A stretch of 34,201 nucleotides of DNA from Candidatus Levybacteria bacterium RIFCSPHIGHO2_01_FULL_38_26 (GTDB taxonomy: Bacteria; Patescibacteriota; Microgenomatia; Levybacterales; UBA12049). The position numbers were made by a program, and so were the translations under genes. A model generated the notes under the pieces. It saw only the letters and a program-made list of their open reading frames with translations. It was not told where the DNA came from and searched no databases. Of the stretch, positions 16,060 through 21,850 are shown piece by piece; positions within the stretch are counted from its first letter, which is position 1; every line of letters begins with the position of its first letter. The stretch spans positions 1 to 34,201 of the forward strand of contig MFNO01000038.1 of the NCBI GenBank assembly GCA_001782075.1, in the 5' to 3' direction.

Positions 16060-16133
16060 GGGCTCGTAGCTCAGCTGGTTAGAGCGTTACATTGACATTG
16101 TAAAGGTCAGAGGTTCGACTCCTCTCGGGCCCA
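16060..16133 (+). tRNA. tRNA-Val (GAC)
   Basis: A 74-nt cloverleaf: acceptor GGGCTCG/CGGGCCC, D arm with GTAGCTCAGCTGGTTAGAGC, anticodon stem TTACA/TGTAA around loop TTGACAT (anticodon GAC), and T arm AGAGGTTCGACTCCTCT. CCA is not encoded. It stands alone between two minus-strand operons. Confidence 0.95.
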
Positions 16134-16207
16134 CAATTTAATCAAACCGATAATAAAAAATCTTTAAGTATCTGATGGTATTTTTCTAAATTTGGAATAT
16201 ATACCTA

Positions 16208-16411
16208 CTAAGAGGTATGTTTTACACCATTTACTTGTTGATGTAAAGCTTCAGCTTGACGAAAGTGAGAAATATTCATTTTTCCATCACCTGCAATCTC
16301 TTTGACCATACGTAACCTTTCTTCTATAGCCTTGCGATTCGCAGGGTCAATCGTTCTACACGTTTCGCTTATCAGTTTTCTTAAAGGAACGCTCATTCTT
16401 TCTTTAGACAT
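16208..16411 (-). CDS. Unknown 67-residue protein downstream of prephenate dehydratase
   Basis: A basic, helical protein (MSKERMSVPLRKLISETCR...) without membrane segment or recognised domain. It has the best ribosome-binding site in the window, AAAGGAGGTGA 8 nt before the ATG, while most genes here have none. It follows the prephenate dehydratase gene by 42 nt and probably shares its attenuated transcript, so it may be made at higher stoichiometry when phenylalanine is short. No function is proposed. Confidence 0.7.
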   Translation of the reverse strand: MSKERMSVPLRKLISETCRTIDPANRKAIEERLRMVKEIAGDGKMNISHFRQAEALHQQVNGVKHTS

Positions 16412-16453
16412 AATAAAGTCACCTCCTTTAATGGCATAACATACTTCTAAAAA

Positions 16454-17419
16454 TTAATTACCATTTATTGCTCCTGGTTCCACTGTTCCTTCGGGTAATT
16501 CTGCTCTTTTATAAGATCCAATTATTTTACTCGGAGCATTGTATTTTTTTGGGTCCTTAAGCGTTTCTAAAGCATCTATTACAGATGTATCTTTTCGGTG
16601 GCCATTAAAAGACATCAGGAAAAAGAATTCTCCCATACGATTTGACGTAGGATATGAGCGAATATTCGTAAGGTTGATGTTGTTGCCAGCCAAGACGGTA
16701 AGACAATCTTTTAACATCCCTACGCGATTTTCTTGAGGATAAATTATTGCTGTCGTGATGTCATCTCCGGTCGGTTCTGTTTCCCCTCTCCCAATTAGAT
16801 AAAAACGCGTAGCGTTATAAGGATTGTCTCCTATATTTTCGGCGAGGATTGGCATTTTGTGAATTAAAGCAACTCTTCTGCTGGCAATTGCTGCTGCATT
16901 TGACATGTCTTTAATTTCTTGAACAGCCTTAGCTGTGCTTGTTGTTTCTTGCAATACTGCTTTTGGATAATTTAGTGCAATAAATTTCTTCGATTGACCG
17001 AGTGCTTGCTCGTGAGATAAAATTGTAATTATCTCCTCATTCGTTCTTCCTATCAACATATGCCGAATGGGTACAATAGCTTCGGCAAGTATAGAGGTGT
17101 TTTTGGTTTGAACTAATTTTTTCCAAACATCTACAACGTCTCCCTCAATTAAGTTCTCAACCGGTATAACCCCGATGTCGTATTCTCCTTTATCTACCTT
17201 TTCCACAACTTCCGTATTTTTTTGAAGAAAATCTTTTTGCATTCTGTGCTGCTCGTTACCGGTTAGTAAAACTTCTCTGGCTTCTTCCGTATAAGTTCCT
17301 TCAGGTCCCAAACAGGCTACTTTTGAAGATAGTCTTCCCGGATAAAGTTCTACCTTAACAAGCGATCCGCTGACCTCAAGCCCTACCATTTTATTATTGG
17401 CATGTAATTGCTCAGTCAT
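16454..17419 (-). CDS. pheA: Prephenate dehydratase with ACT domain
   Basis: This 321-residue enzyme converts prephenate to phenylpyruvate. The dehydratase domain shows ACLGPEGTYTEEA (about 35-47), IGVIPVENLIEGDV, SHEQALGQSKKF, ASRRVA and NPYNATRFYLIGR with the catalytic Thr of TRF. A C-terminal ACT domain (about 220-295) with NINLTNIRSYP would bind phenylalanine. The usual ENS is ENL and the usual ESRP is RSYP, so catalysis or feedback control may be altered. There is no fused chorismate mutase, and no other aromatic pathway gene is in the window. A phenylalanine leader-peptide attenuator lies upstream. Confidence 0.9.
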   Translation of the reverse strand: MTEQLHANNKMVGLEVSGSLVKVELYPGRLSSKVACLGPEGTYTEEAREVLLTGNEQHRMQKDFLQKNTEVVEKVDKGEYDIGVIPVENLIEGDVVDVWKKLVQTKNTSILAEAIVPIRHMLIGRTNEEIITILSHEQALGQSKKFIALNYPKAVLQETTSTAKAVQEIKDMSNAAAIASRRVALIHKMPILAENIGDNPYNATRFYLIGRGETEPTGDDITTAIIYPQENRVGMLKDCLTVLAGNNINLTNIRSYPTSNRMGEFFFLMSFNGHRKDTSVIDALETLKDPKKYNAPSKIIGSYKRAELPEGTVEPGAINGN

Positions 17420-17449
17420 ATTTTTCCAATCGCGTGTAACGCGACCAAC

Positions 17450-17544
17450 AAAAAAACCTCCGCTTAATTCCTGCTTTTGCAGGTATCGGAGGTCGTTTCT
17501 AGTTAGATTTTTTTTACAAAAACCAACCTCCGCTTAAGCGAAGG
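17450..17544 (-). promoter_or_regulatory. Phenylalanine attenuator of pheA (pause, antiterminator and terminator hairpins)
   Basis: On the transcript, segment 1 CCTTCGC and segment 2 GCGGAGG form a pause hairpin with a TTAA loop (17527-17544). Segment 3 ACCTCCG can pair perfectly with CGGAGGT of segment 2 (antiterminator) or with segment 4 CGGAGGT (17456-17493), giving an intrinsic terminator with a nested CCTGC/GCAGG hairpin and seven U. Segments 2 and 4 are copies of TTAAGCGGAGGTT. Segment 1 overlaps the last codons of the Phe leader peptide, the arrangement of classical ribosome-mediated attenuation. Confidence 0.88.
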
Positions 17545-17581
17545 TAAAGAAAAACAAAAATGTCTTTCCTGATTTCTGCAT
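17534..17581 (-). CDS. Phenylalanine leader peptide (PheL-like), 15 aa
   Basis: The ORF MQKSGKTFLFFFTFA starts 9 nt after a TATAAT box and stops within the pause hairpin. Five of its last eight residues are Phe, and its ending FFFTFA is close to FFFTFP of the E. coli pheA leader peptide PheL (recalled). It is not expected to have a function as a protein: a ribosome stalled at Phe codons would cover segment 1 and let the antiterminator form. Confidence 0.88.
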   Translation of the reverse strand: MQKSGKTFLFFFTFA

Positions 17582-17590
17582 ATTGAAATA

Positions 17591-17620
17591 ATTATAGCAA
17601 AGATTAGTTTTCTATGTCAA
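17591..17620 (-). promoter_or_regulatory. Promoter of the pheA leader
   Basis: Consensus TTGACA (17615-17620), an 18-nt spacer and TATAAT (17591-17596) with extended TGC. This is one of the strongest-looking promoters in the window. Confidence 0.85.
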
Positions 17621-17654
17621 CTATCAAACTTGTTTTATGTTTTTAGATTTAAAT

Positions 17655-18068
17655 TTAATCCTGTTTTATTTTTGACCTAAGCGGTTTATAGCCTGCCATT
17701 TGAGTTACTTCATTTAACTCATTCACAAGTGGAGCATGAAGCGCATTGAATTCTGCTCTGGAAATTAGTTTATTTTTTCTTTGCTGGGATAAATCTGCTA
17801 GAATTTGGTTTAGTTCTGCAAGCCTTGTTGTTTCTGGACTTTTTACTTTTTGAGATTGTTTTACTGGCGTGTTAGGCTCAGTGGTTTGTTGGACGAGCGG
17901 AGAGACATATAAAATATGCGAGCGAGGACGATTCTGCTTTAGTATAGATTCTTTTGTTGATAATCCAGATTTTGTTTTTGTCCATCTATCAACATTTTGG
18001 ATAGCTTTATCTGCTGTATTATCTGGAAATGTTTTATTAGACAAAAGTATTTCAGCTCGGTTTCTCAT
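17655..18068 (-). CDS. Unknown protein under isoleucine-type attenuator
   Basis: This protein of about 137 residues is set to start at MRNRAEILL (18068), because the tracked upstream TTG lies in the terminator U-tract. It is hydrophilic and probably partly disordered in the middle (QQTTEPNTPVKQSQKVKS); the C-terminal half is a helical segment (TTRLAELNQILADLSQQRKNKLISRAEFNAL) that could be a short coiled coil. No signal peptide, membrane helix or known domain is seen. Its expression appears to be tied to Ile-tRNA charging by the leader upstream. Confidence 0.75.
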   Translation of the reverse strand: MRNRAEILLSNKTFPDNTADKAIQNVDRWTKTKSGLSTKESILKQNRPRSHILYVSPLVQQTTEPNTPVKQSQKVKSPETTRLAELNQILADLSQQRKNKLISRAEFNALHAPLVNELNEVTQMAGYKPLRSKIKQD

Positions 18069-18084
18069 AATATTAATTTTCCAC

Positions 18085-18166
18085 AAAAAAACCTCCCGTT
18101 TGGGAGGCTTGCGCTTTTTGCGTTTAGAATTTTCTAACTACGCAAAATAACCTCCCTTTGGAGAGG
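18085..18166 (-). promoter_or_regulatory. Isoleucine-type attenuator
   Basis: Segment 1 ACCTCTCC pairs with segment 2 GGGAGGT near 18150-18166. Segment 3 CCTCCC and segment 4 GGGAGG (18092-18107, loop AAAC) make an intrinsic terminator followed by seven U. Segment 2 can instead pair with segment 3, reinforced by TTTTGCGT with ACGCAAAA and TTAGAA with TTCTAA, giving a long antiterminator. Segment 1 follows directly after the run of Ile codons. Confidence 0.85.
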
Positions 18167-18206
18167 TAATAATAATGCTAATAATTGAGAGTGTTTTCAA
18201 TTTCAT
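18138..18206 (-). CDS. Isoleucine-rich leader peptide, 22 aa
   Basis: The ORF begins MKLKTLSIISIIITSP and ends at TAG at 18138. The stretch ATT ATT AGC ATT ATT ATT gives five Ile codons immediately upstream of hairpin segment 1. The ATG is 7 nt after the TATATT box, so translation would start at the very 5' end of the RNA. Its N-terminus resembles that of the Leu leader (MKSKSLSI), suggesting common descent. Confidence 0.83.
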   Translation of the reverse strand: MKLKTLSIISIIITSPKGGYFA

Positions 18207-18213
18207 TAATTGT

Positions 18214-18243
18214 AATATATCAAATTATCTAGTGGATAGTCAA
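18214..18243 (-). promoter_or_regulatory. Promoter of the isoleucine-type leader
   Basis: TTGACT (18238-18243), an 18-nt spacer and TATATT (18214-18219) with extended TGA. Same geometry as the Phe and Leu leaders. Confidence 0.75.
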
Positions 18244-18334
18244 GGGGCTTTAGATAATCTATAAATTCACGCATGACAGTATATTAGATACTTCATTTCT
18301 CCAGTCACTGGGTTTGTAAGAAGGGTTTTTTTAT

Positions 18335-19195
18335 TTACTTAATAATTGACCTTGCGCTACCGTCAAAAATAGTTCCAGCAAGAGGCAGCGATTCGTTTTT
18401 ATTTGTAGACGGTTTGACTAGATCAACTTCCCACCATGTGTCGTTTCCATCAGAATTAAGATCAATTCTGGATGCGTTGAAGCCACCTTCTCCAAAATGC
18501 GATCGTATTTGATCTGCAGTTTTAAATAGCTTGTTGTTATCCCTAAGGTATTCGTGGTAGCGATAAACTGCAAATTTTAACTTTTTTTGTTCGCTAATTT
18601 CTGAATTAGCCGCAGTCTTGTGTCTAATTTTTCGTCTTAGCTTACTTAGTTCTCTGTTTATGTCGTAATTTACCAAAGACGGATGATGTAGATTCAGAAA
18701 AACTAATCCGCCAGGTTTAGCTATACGGTAAGTTTCTGCTAGAGCTTGTGATGGCATAAAGTCAAAAGCCATATTACTTACTACTGCGTTAAACTGTTCG
18801 TCTCTAAATGGTAAAGTTCCTCCTGTTGCTTGTACGTGTTCATAGTCTTTTGCCAGTAGGCTAGCTTTGGGAATGCTTGCGATATCTAATGTGACAACCT
18901 GACATGGTGGTTTAATATCGTAGATATCTTTCCATTCTTTTTCCAGGATTTGTCTTCCTGCTCCAAGATCAAGCACATAACTGTCTTTAGGTAGAGCGTT
19001 GATATAAGGATGCACCCTTTTAATTAGCGAGGTTCTACTTAGATCAGGGCTATCTTCTTTATTTCTCCAAAGTTTATTCTTCGCATTCTTTGTATCCAGA
19101 TTATAGAACGAGCTATAGAAGGCATACGACTCGCCTTCAGGATCGGATGCCGGATCGGGTATATGTGATCTAAATTCTGATTCTAACAACACCAT
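18335..19195 (-). CDS. Class I SAM-dependent methyltransferase under leucine-type attenuator
   Basis: This protein of 286 residues starts at MVLLESEF (19195); the tracked TTG start lies next to the terminator U-tract. SAM motif I is YVLDLGAGRQ (about 88-97), followed by VVTLDIA, a motif II-like FNAVVSNMAFDFM and RIAKPGGLVFLNLHHPS, the Methyltransf_11 layout. The substrate is unknown; nothing ties it to rRNA methylases. The regulation by a Leu leader suggests a role when leucine is scarce, but this is inference. Confidence 0.8.
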   Translation of the reverse strand: MVLLESEFRSHIPDPASDPEGESYAFYSSFYNLDTKNAKNKLWRNKEDSPDLSRTSLIKRVHPYINALPKDSYVLDLGAGRQILEKEWKDIYDIKPPCQVVTLDIASIPKASLLAKDYEHVQATGGTLPFRDEQFNAVVSNMAFDFMPSQALAETYRIAKPGGLVFLNLHHPSLVNYDINRELSKLRRKIRHKTAANSEISEQKKLKFAVYRYHEYLRDNNKLFKTADQIRSHFGEGGFNASRIDLNSDGNDTWWEVDLVKPSTNKNESLPLAGTIFDGSARSIIK

Positions 19196-19205
19196 ATTTT
19201 GCCAC

Positions 19206-19287
19206 AAAAAAAACCCGCCTATTGGCGGGATTTCTAAACGGTTTATAAACTAAACCATCCTCCCGCCCTAACGGGTAAGAAGGAGGA
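19206..19287 (-). promoter_or_regulatory. Leucine-type attenuator
   Basis: Segment 1 TCCTCC (19282-19287) lies in the Leu codons and pairs with GGAGGA (19258-19263). Segment 3 TCCCGCC (19224-19230) pairs either with GGCGGGA in segment 2 (19261-19267) or with segment 4 GGCGGG (19214-19219), forming a TATT/AATA-loop terminator followed by eight U, which ends 10 nt before the methyltransferase ATG. Confidence 0.82.
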
Positions 19288-19318
19288 CTAATCTAATAGA
19301 TAAACTTTTTGATTTCAT
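19268..19318 (-). CDS. Leucine-rich leader peptide, 16 aa
   Basis: The ORF MKSKSLSIRLVLLLTR ends at a TAG located between hairpin segments 1 and 2. The codons TTA GTC CTC CTT CTT make a Leu/Val control region overlapping segment 1. It starts 11 nt after the -10 box. Val could contribute through the single GTC codon, but Leu dominates. Confidence 0.82.
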   Translation of the reverse strand: MKSKSLSIRLVLLLTR

Positions 19319-19329
19319 TGTTATCACAG

Positions 19330-19359
19330 ATTTTACACAATCCTACTACTTTCTGTCAA
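19330..19359 (-). promoter_or_regulatory. Promoter of the leucine-type leader
   Basis: TTGACA (19354-19359), an 18-nt spacer and TAAAAT (19330-19335) preceded by TGTG. It begins 10 nt after the stop of the DUF5660-like gene. Confidence 0.8.
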
Positions 19360-19368
19360 GATGGGAAA

Positions 19369-20025
19369 TTAACCCGTCTGCGTTGCTACCACGCGTTCGT
19401 TAGAGAGGCCAAATGTAGTGCCGTGTTTTTTAAACATTGCCCAGTATTGTCTTTTGTTTTTCTTGCTTTGGAATGCGGAAAGCCACGCTCCGGAGTCTTC
19501 AATTTTCATACGGGCGATTATAATTACAGATTTAAGCCACTGGAAAAAGTTGACATGGTATCTTCCTGGTTTTACTACTTGCTGTTGAACTGTAACTTCT
19601 CTAAATTGAATTTGCAGCTCATCTGTGCTTTCAATCAACTGCTGTAGTTCAATTTGTATTTCTTCAAGAGTTCTTTTTGTCTCCTTATTAAATTCCAGTT
19701 GCGTGGTACTTTCACCACGACGCATTTCTCGAAGATACGTGGTTCCTATTTCTCCCCCTTCGATCCCAAAAAATTCATTTTTTTCTTCGTTTTCTATATG
19801 CTCTTTTAGAACCAGTTCTTTGCCCTCAACAAGATCTCCGCTTAATTCTGGATGTATTTTTTGCTCTGTGTGGGAAGTTTTAAGAACCTGGTCTTTAGCA
19901 TCCAATCCGCCTTCTTTTACTAAATCTTTAACAAAAGAATCTCCTACAGTCCTAGTGAGGTTTCTGAATGTTTCGATGCTGTTATCGTTTATAAATTGCT
20001 GTTTTCTGCGGAGTGTTTTATTCAT
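19369..20025 (-). CDS. DUF5660-like protein
   Basis: This 218-residue protein has an acidic, coiled-coil-prone middle (TKRTLEEIQIELQQLI) and a conserved-looking C-terminus: FFQWLKSVIIIARMKIEDSG, then FQSKKNKRQYW, KKHGTTF and ERVVATQTG. I associate this C-terminus with DUF5660, a family I recall as mostly from Microgenomates, but could not check it. No signal peptide. It lies 53 nt after trigger factor and is probably expressed with it. The function is unknown. Confidence 0.75.
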   Translation of the reverse strand: MNKTLRRKQQFINDNSIETFRNLTRTVGDSFVKDLVKEGGLDAKDQVLKTSHTEQKIHPELSGDLVEGKELVLKEHIENEEKNEFFGIEGGEIGTTYLREMRRGESTTQLEFNKETKRTLEEIQIELQQLIESTDELQIQFREVTVQQQVVKPGRYHVNFFQWLKSVIIIARMKIEDSGAWLSAFQSKKNKRQYWAMFKKHGTTFGLSNERVVATQTG

Positions 20026-20077
20026 AATTTACCCGCCTTTGCTCTTCGAGCTTTGGAAGGGCTAGCACCCGCAACAT
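20018..20077 (-). other. Possible 19-codon ORF linking trigger factor to the DUF5660-like gene
   Basis: An ATG 1 nt after the tig stop opens MLRVLALPKLEEQRRVNYE, whose stop TAA overlaps the ATG of the DUF5660-like gene (TATGAATAA). It could pass ribosomes from tig to the next gene. The DNA, with GCTC/GAGC and a G+C-rich segment ending in GGCGGG, resembles a degenerate palindromic element of the kind found inside other genes here, so the ORF may be accidental. Confidence 0.35.
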
Positions 20078-20078
20078 A

Positions 20079-20990
20079 TCACAAATTCTTCAAAAAATCA
20101 AGTGTTTTCTGCTGTCTTAGTATACTTGCCAAAAGATAGCGGTTGTTTTTGAGGTGTTCTCTCTCTTTGTCGTCTTTTGCTTTTAGTATCGCCTCATCAA
20201 TTTCTTTTTCATCAACATGAATTTTCTCCTCAACTGCTATTTTTTGCAGAGCAAATTCAAGAGTAAGATCATTAATTACCCTTTTTCTATATTCCTCTCT
20301 GAGGATTTGCGGAGTTTTCTTTGTTGAGGAGAGATATTGGTCAAGTGTTAGTCCGAGCCTTTTAACATCATCTAAAGTCTGTGCTAGCAGGCGTTCTATC
20401 TCTTGTTCTATCAGAATTTCTGGAATTGTTGTTTTTGTACTTTCAAGGAGCGCATTTACGATTTCATCAAATTTAACTTCCTGCTGCTTGCCCTGAGGGC
20501 TTCGACTGAGCTCAGCCGAATGTCCTGCGTCGAAGGGTTCTTTTCCCGGCACTATTATCTTTGATTTGGCTGTAATTTTTTGGATGTTTTGTTTGTAGTC
20601 GTCAAGTTTTACATCCGGCATTTCGCAAGTGAGCGCAGTAAATTGCCAGTCTTGCCTGCCGGCAGGCAGGTCTTTTGATAGATCTGTCAGTGTCGATCCC
20701 GGATCGATGTGGATTTTGGGATTTGTAATAGGTTTTAATTTGTGCTCTTGGACAGCGTCAATATAAAATTTGGGAAGTAATTTTTTCAGCACCTCTTCTC
20801 TAACTTTTTCTTTGTCTATTTTCTCATCGACCAAGTGTCTGGGCGCATTTCCCTTTCTAAATCCGGGAAGCTCAATTTCTTTTGCCGCCTCCCCAACTAC
20901 CTCGTCCCACGTCTTTTTTACGTCGGCAGAAGGCACGTTTACGGTAAGCCTAATTGTTCCGTCTTCTTGTTTTTGTATTGCTGAAATCAT
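20079..20990 (-). CDS. tig: Trigger factor (ribosome-associated chaperone / peptidyl-prolyl isomerase), short
   Basis: The true start is MISAIQKQEDGTIRL at 20990; the first 26 residues of the tracked ORF are a translation of tRNA-Leu. The ribosome-binding signature is GFRKGNAPRHL. At 303 residues it is much shorter than the usual 430; the domain order ends with a helical C-terminal arm (TTIPEILIEQEIERLL, then a Lys/Glu-rich helix). Two palindromic elements add DLPAGRQD and FDAGHSAELSRSPQGKQ in frame near the middle. The ATG lies 2 nt after the mature tRNA end. Confidence 0.92.
   Translation of the reverse strand: MISAIQKQEDGTIRLTVNVPSADVKKTWDEVVGEAAKEIELPGFRKGNAPRHLVDEKIDKEKVREEVLKKLLPKFYIDAVQEHKLKPITNPKIHIDPGSTLTDLSKDLPAGRQDWQFTALTCEMPDVKLDDYKQNIQKITAKSKIIVPGKEPFDAGHSAELSRSPQGKQQEVKFDEIVNALLESTKTTIPEILIEQEIERLLAQTLDDVKRLGLTLDQYLSSTKKTPQILREEYRKRVINDLTLEFALQKIAVEEKIHVDEKEIDEAILKAKDDKEREHLKNNRYLLASILRQQKTLDFLKNL
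20488..20537. repeat. Composite palindromic element inserted in tig (first)
   Basis: The segment contains CTTCGAC (20500-20506) and GTCGAAG (20529-20535) as inverted arms, a perfect TGAGCTCA palindrome (20507-20514) and flanking CCCTGAGGG. It encodes FDAGHSAELSRSPQGK. Comparable elements with TGAGCTCAGTCGAAG cores recur in Patescibacteria genomes as I remember them. Confidence 0.75.
20651..20670. repeat. Perfect palindrome inserted in tig (second)
   Basis: TGCCTGCCGGCAGGCA at 20653-20668 is a perfect 16-bp palindrome in AT-rich coding DNA. It encodes LPAGRQ between DLSKD and DWQFT, where trigger factors normally read straight on. It is related by its CCTGCC/GGCAGG arms to the pheS element. 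Confidence 0.85.
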
Positions 20991-20992
20991 AG

Positions 20993-21074
20993 TGCCAGGG
21001 AGAGGACTCGAACCTCCAAGGGTTGCCCCACATGGTCCTAAACCATGCGCGTCTGCCAGTTTCGCCACCCTGGC
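20993..21074 (-). tRNA. tRNA-Leu (TAG)
   Basis: An 82-nt class II tRNA: acceptor GCCAGGG/CCCTGGC with discriminator A, D arm beginning GGCGAAACTGGCAGACGC, anticodon loop TTTAGGA (anticodon TAG), long variable arm TGGGGCAACCCT and T arm GGAGGTTCGAGTCCTCT. CCA is not encoded. Only CT separates its 3' end from the tig ATG, so tRNA and mRNA must be one precursor. Confidence 0.95.
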
Positions 21075-21096
21075 GATCTAATAGGATAACGAAACT

Positions 21097-21102
21097 ATTA
21101 TA
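21097..21102 (-). promoter_or_regulatory. Promoter of tRNA-Leu(TAG)-tig
   Basis: TATAAT with extended TG (CTGTATAAT), 22 nt before the tRNA 5' end; TTTCCA at 17 nt upstream is a weak -35. It serves the tRNA, tig and probably the DUF5660-like gene. Confidence 0.6.
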
Positions 21103-21108
21103 CAGAAT

Positions 21109-21666
21109 TTAAATGGAAATGGAAAGGTGGGTTATTTGGTTTTGATATTCAAACTCACGGATTTTTTCCATAAAATAAGTAACATTTCCTGCCCATCTGG
21201 GTGATGCCGCATAGATTCTACCAATTTCGTAGATGTCAGTCGCTTTCCATTTATTTAGGTAGTTTTCTCTAAGCCCTTTTGATACTGTATCTATAGCATC
21301 TTCCCAAGAGGAAAAGTAAATAACATTATCTCCATATACCCCCCATCCCCAACCATTGTATGAGTTATATGGAATGTGTTTACCAAAAGTTGACTCAACT
21401 CCGGAGATAGAAGCAACAAGTCTCCAGTCGAGGTTGTAGTCGTCGGCTTTTTTAACAAAAACATTTGAATATTGCGCAAGAGGAGAGTTATATTTATCCA
21501 AGAATTTCTTTAAAATTTTTGCACGATTATCCTGAGCTTTTGTTACAAGCTCTGTTTCGAGTGCTGCAGAAGAGCCCGAAGCATTCTGATACGAGTAAGC
21601 TTTCTTTGGAAGTATCAAGAGAAGCACGAAAAATACAAAGAACATTAAATAGGACTTTTTTACCAT
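21109..21666 (-). CDS. Secreted lysozyme-fold protein (putative peptidoglycan hydrolase), copy 1
   Basis: This 185-residue protein starts with a signal peptide (MVKKSYLMFFVFFVLLLILPKKAYS). The mature part has DDYNLDWRLVASISGVESTFGKH, with a Glu in the place of the catalytic Glu of the transglycosylase/lysozyme fold, then NGWGWGVYGD and a C-terminal RWAGNVTYFMEKI. It shares this layout with the next gene. It probably cuts peptidoglycan, its own or a host's, outside the membrane; the catalytic assignment is by pattern only. Confidence 0.7.
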   Translation of the reverse strand: MVKKSYLMFFVFFVLLLILPKKAYSYQNASGSSAALETELVTKAQDNRAKILKKFLDKYNSPLAQYSNVFVKKADDYNLDWRLVASISGVESTFGKHIPYNSYNGWGWGVYGDNVIYFSSWEDAIDTVSKGLRENYLNKWKATDIYEIGRIYAASPRWAGNVTYFMEKIREFEYQNQITHLSISI

Positions 21667-21711
21667 AAAAAAATCCTAACGTATGCATTTGGAGATGGCA
21701 TACCTTAGGAT
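21667..21711 (-). terminator. Terminator-like hairpin filling the 5' UTR of lysozyme-fold copy 1
   Basis: ATCCTAA-G-GTATGC pairs with GCATAC-G-TTAGGAT (13 bp with one G-G mismatch, loop about 11 nt), followed by seven U that run straight into the ATG. With the promoter just upstream, the whole leader would be this hairpin. No leader peptide of the Phe/Ile/Leu type was found before it. Confidence 0.7.
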
Positions 21712-21721
21712 CTAATCGAGT

Positions 21722-21750
21722 ATTGTATCATTTAACTATAGGTTTGTCAA
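21722..21750 (-). promoter_or_regulatory. Promoter of lysozyme-fold copy 1
   Basis: TTGACA (21745-21750), 17 nt and TACAAT (21722-21727) with extended TGA, a near-consensus promoter about 55 bp upstream of the ATG. Confidence 0.75.
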
Positions 21751-21850
21751 GTCCGACCGTCAGCGAAATTACCGAGTCAATTGTTTGATAAAACTTGACT
21801 AATGTCGTAGACGAAGTCTAGCGGGTTTGTAACTATGGGTTAATAATGAG

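Noticed and set aside
17450-19230. T-box riboswitches as explanation for the three leaders
   Set aside because: No T-box sequence or stem I specifier was seen, and each leader has a short ORF with matching control codons instead.
20991-21068. 26-residue N-terminal extension of trigger factor in the ORF track (MAKLADAHGLG...)
   Set aside because: It is the translation of tRNA-Leu(TAG); the family start is the ATG at 20990.
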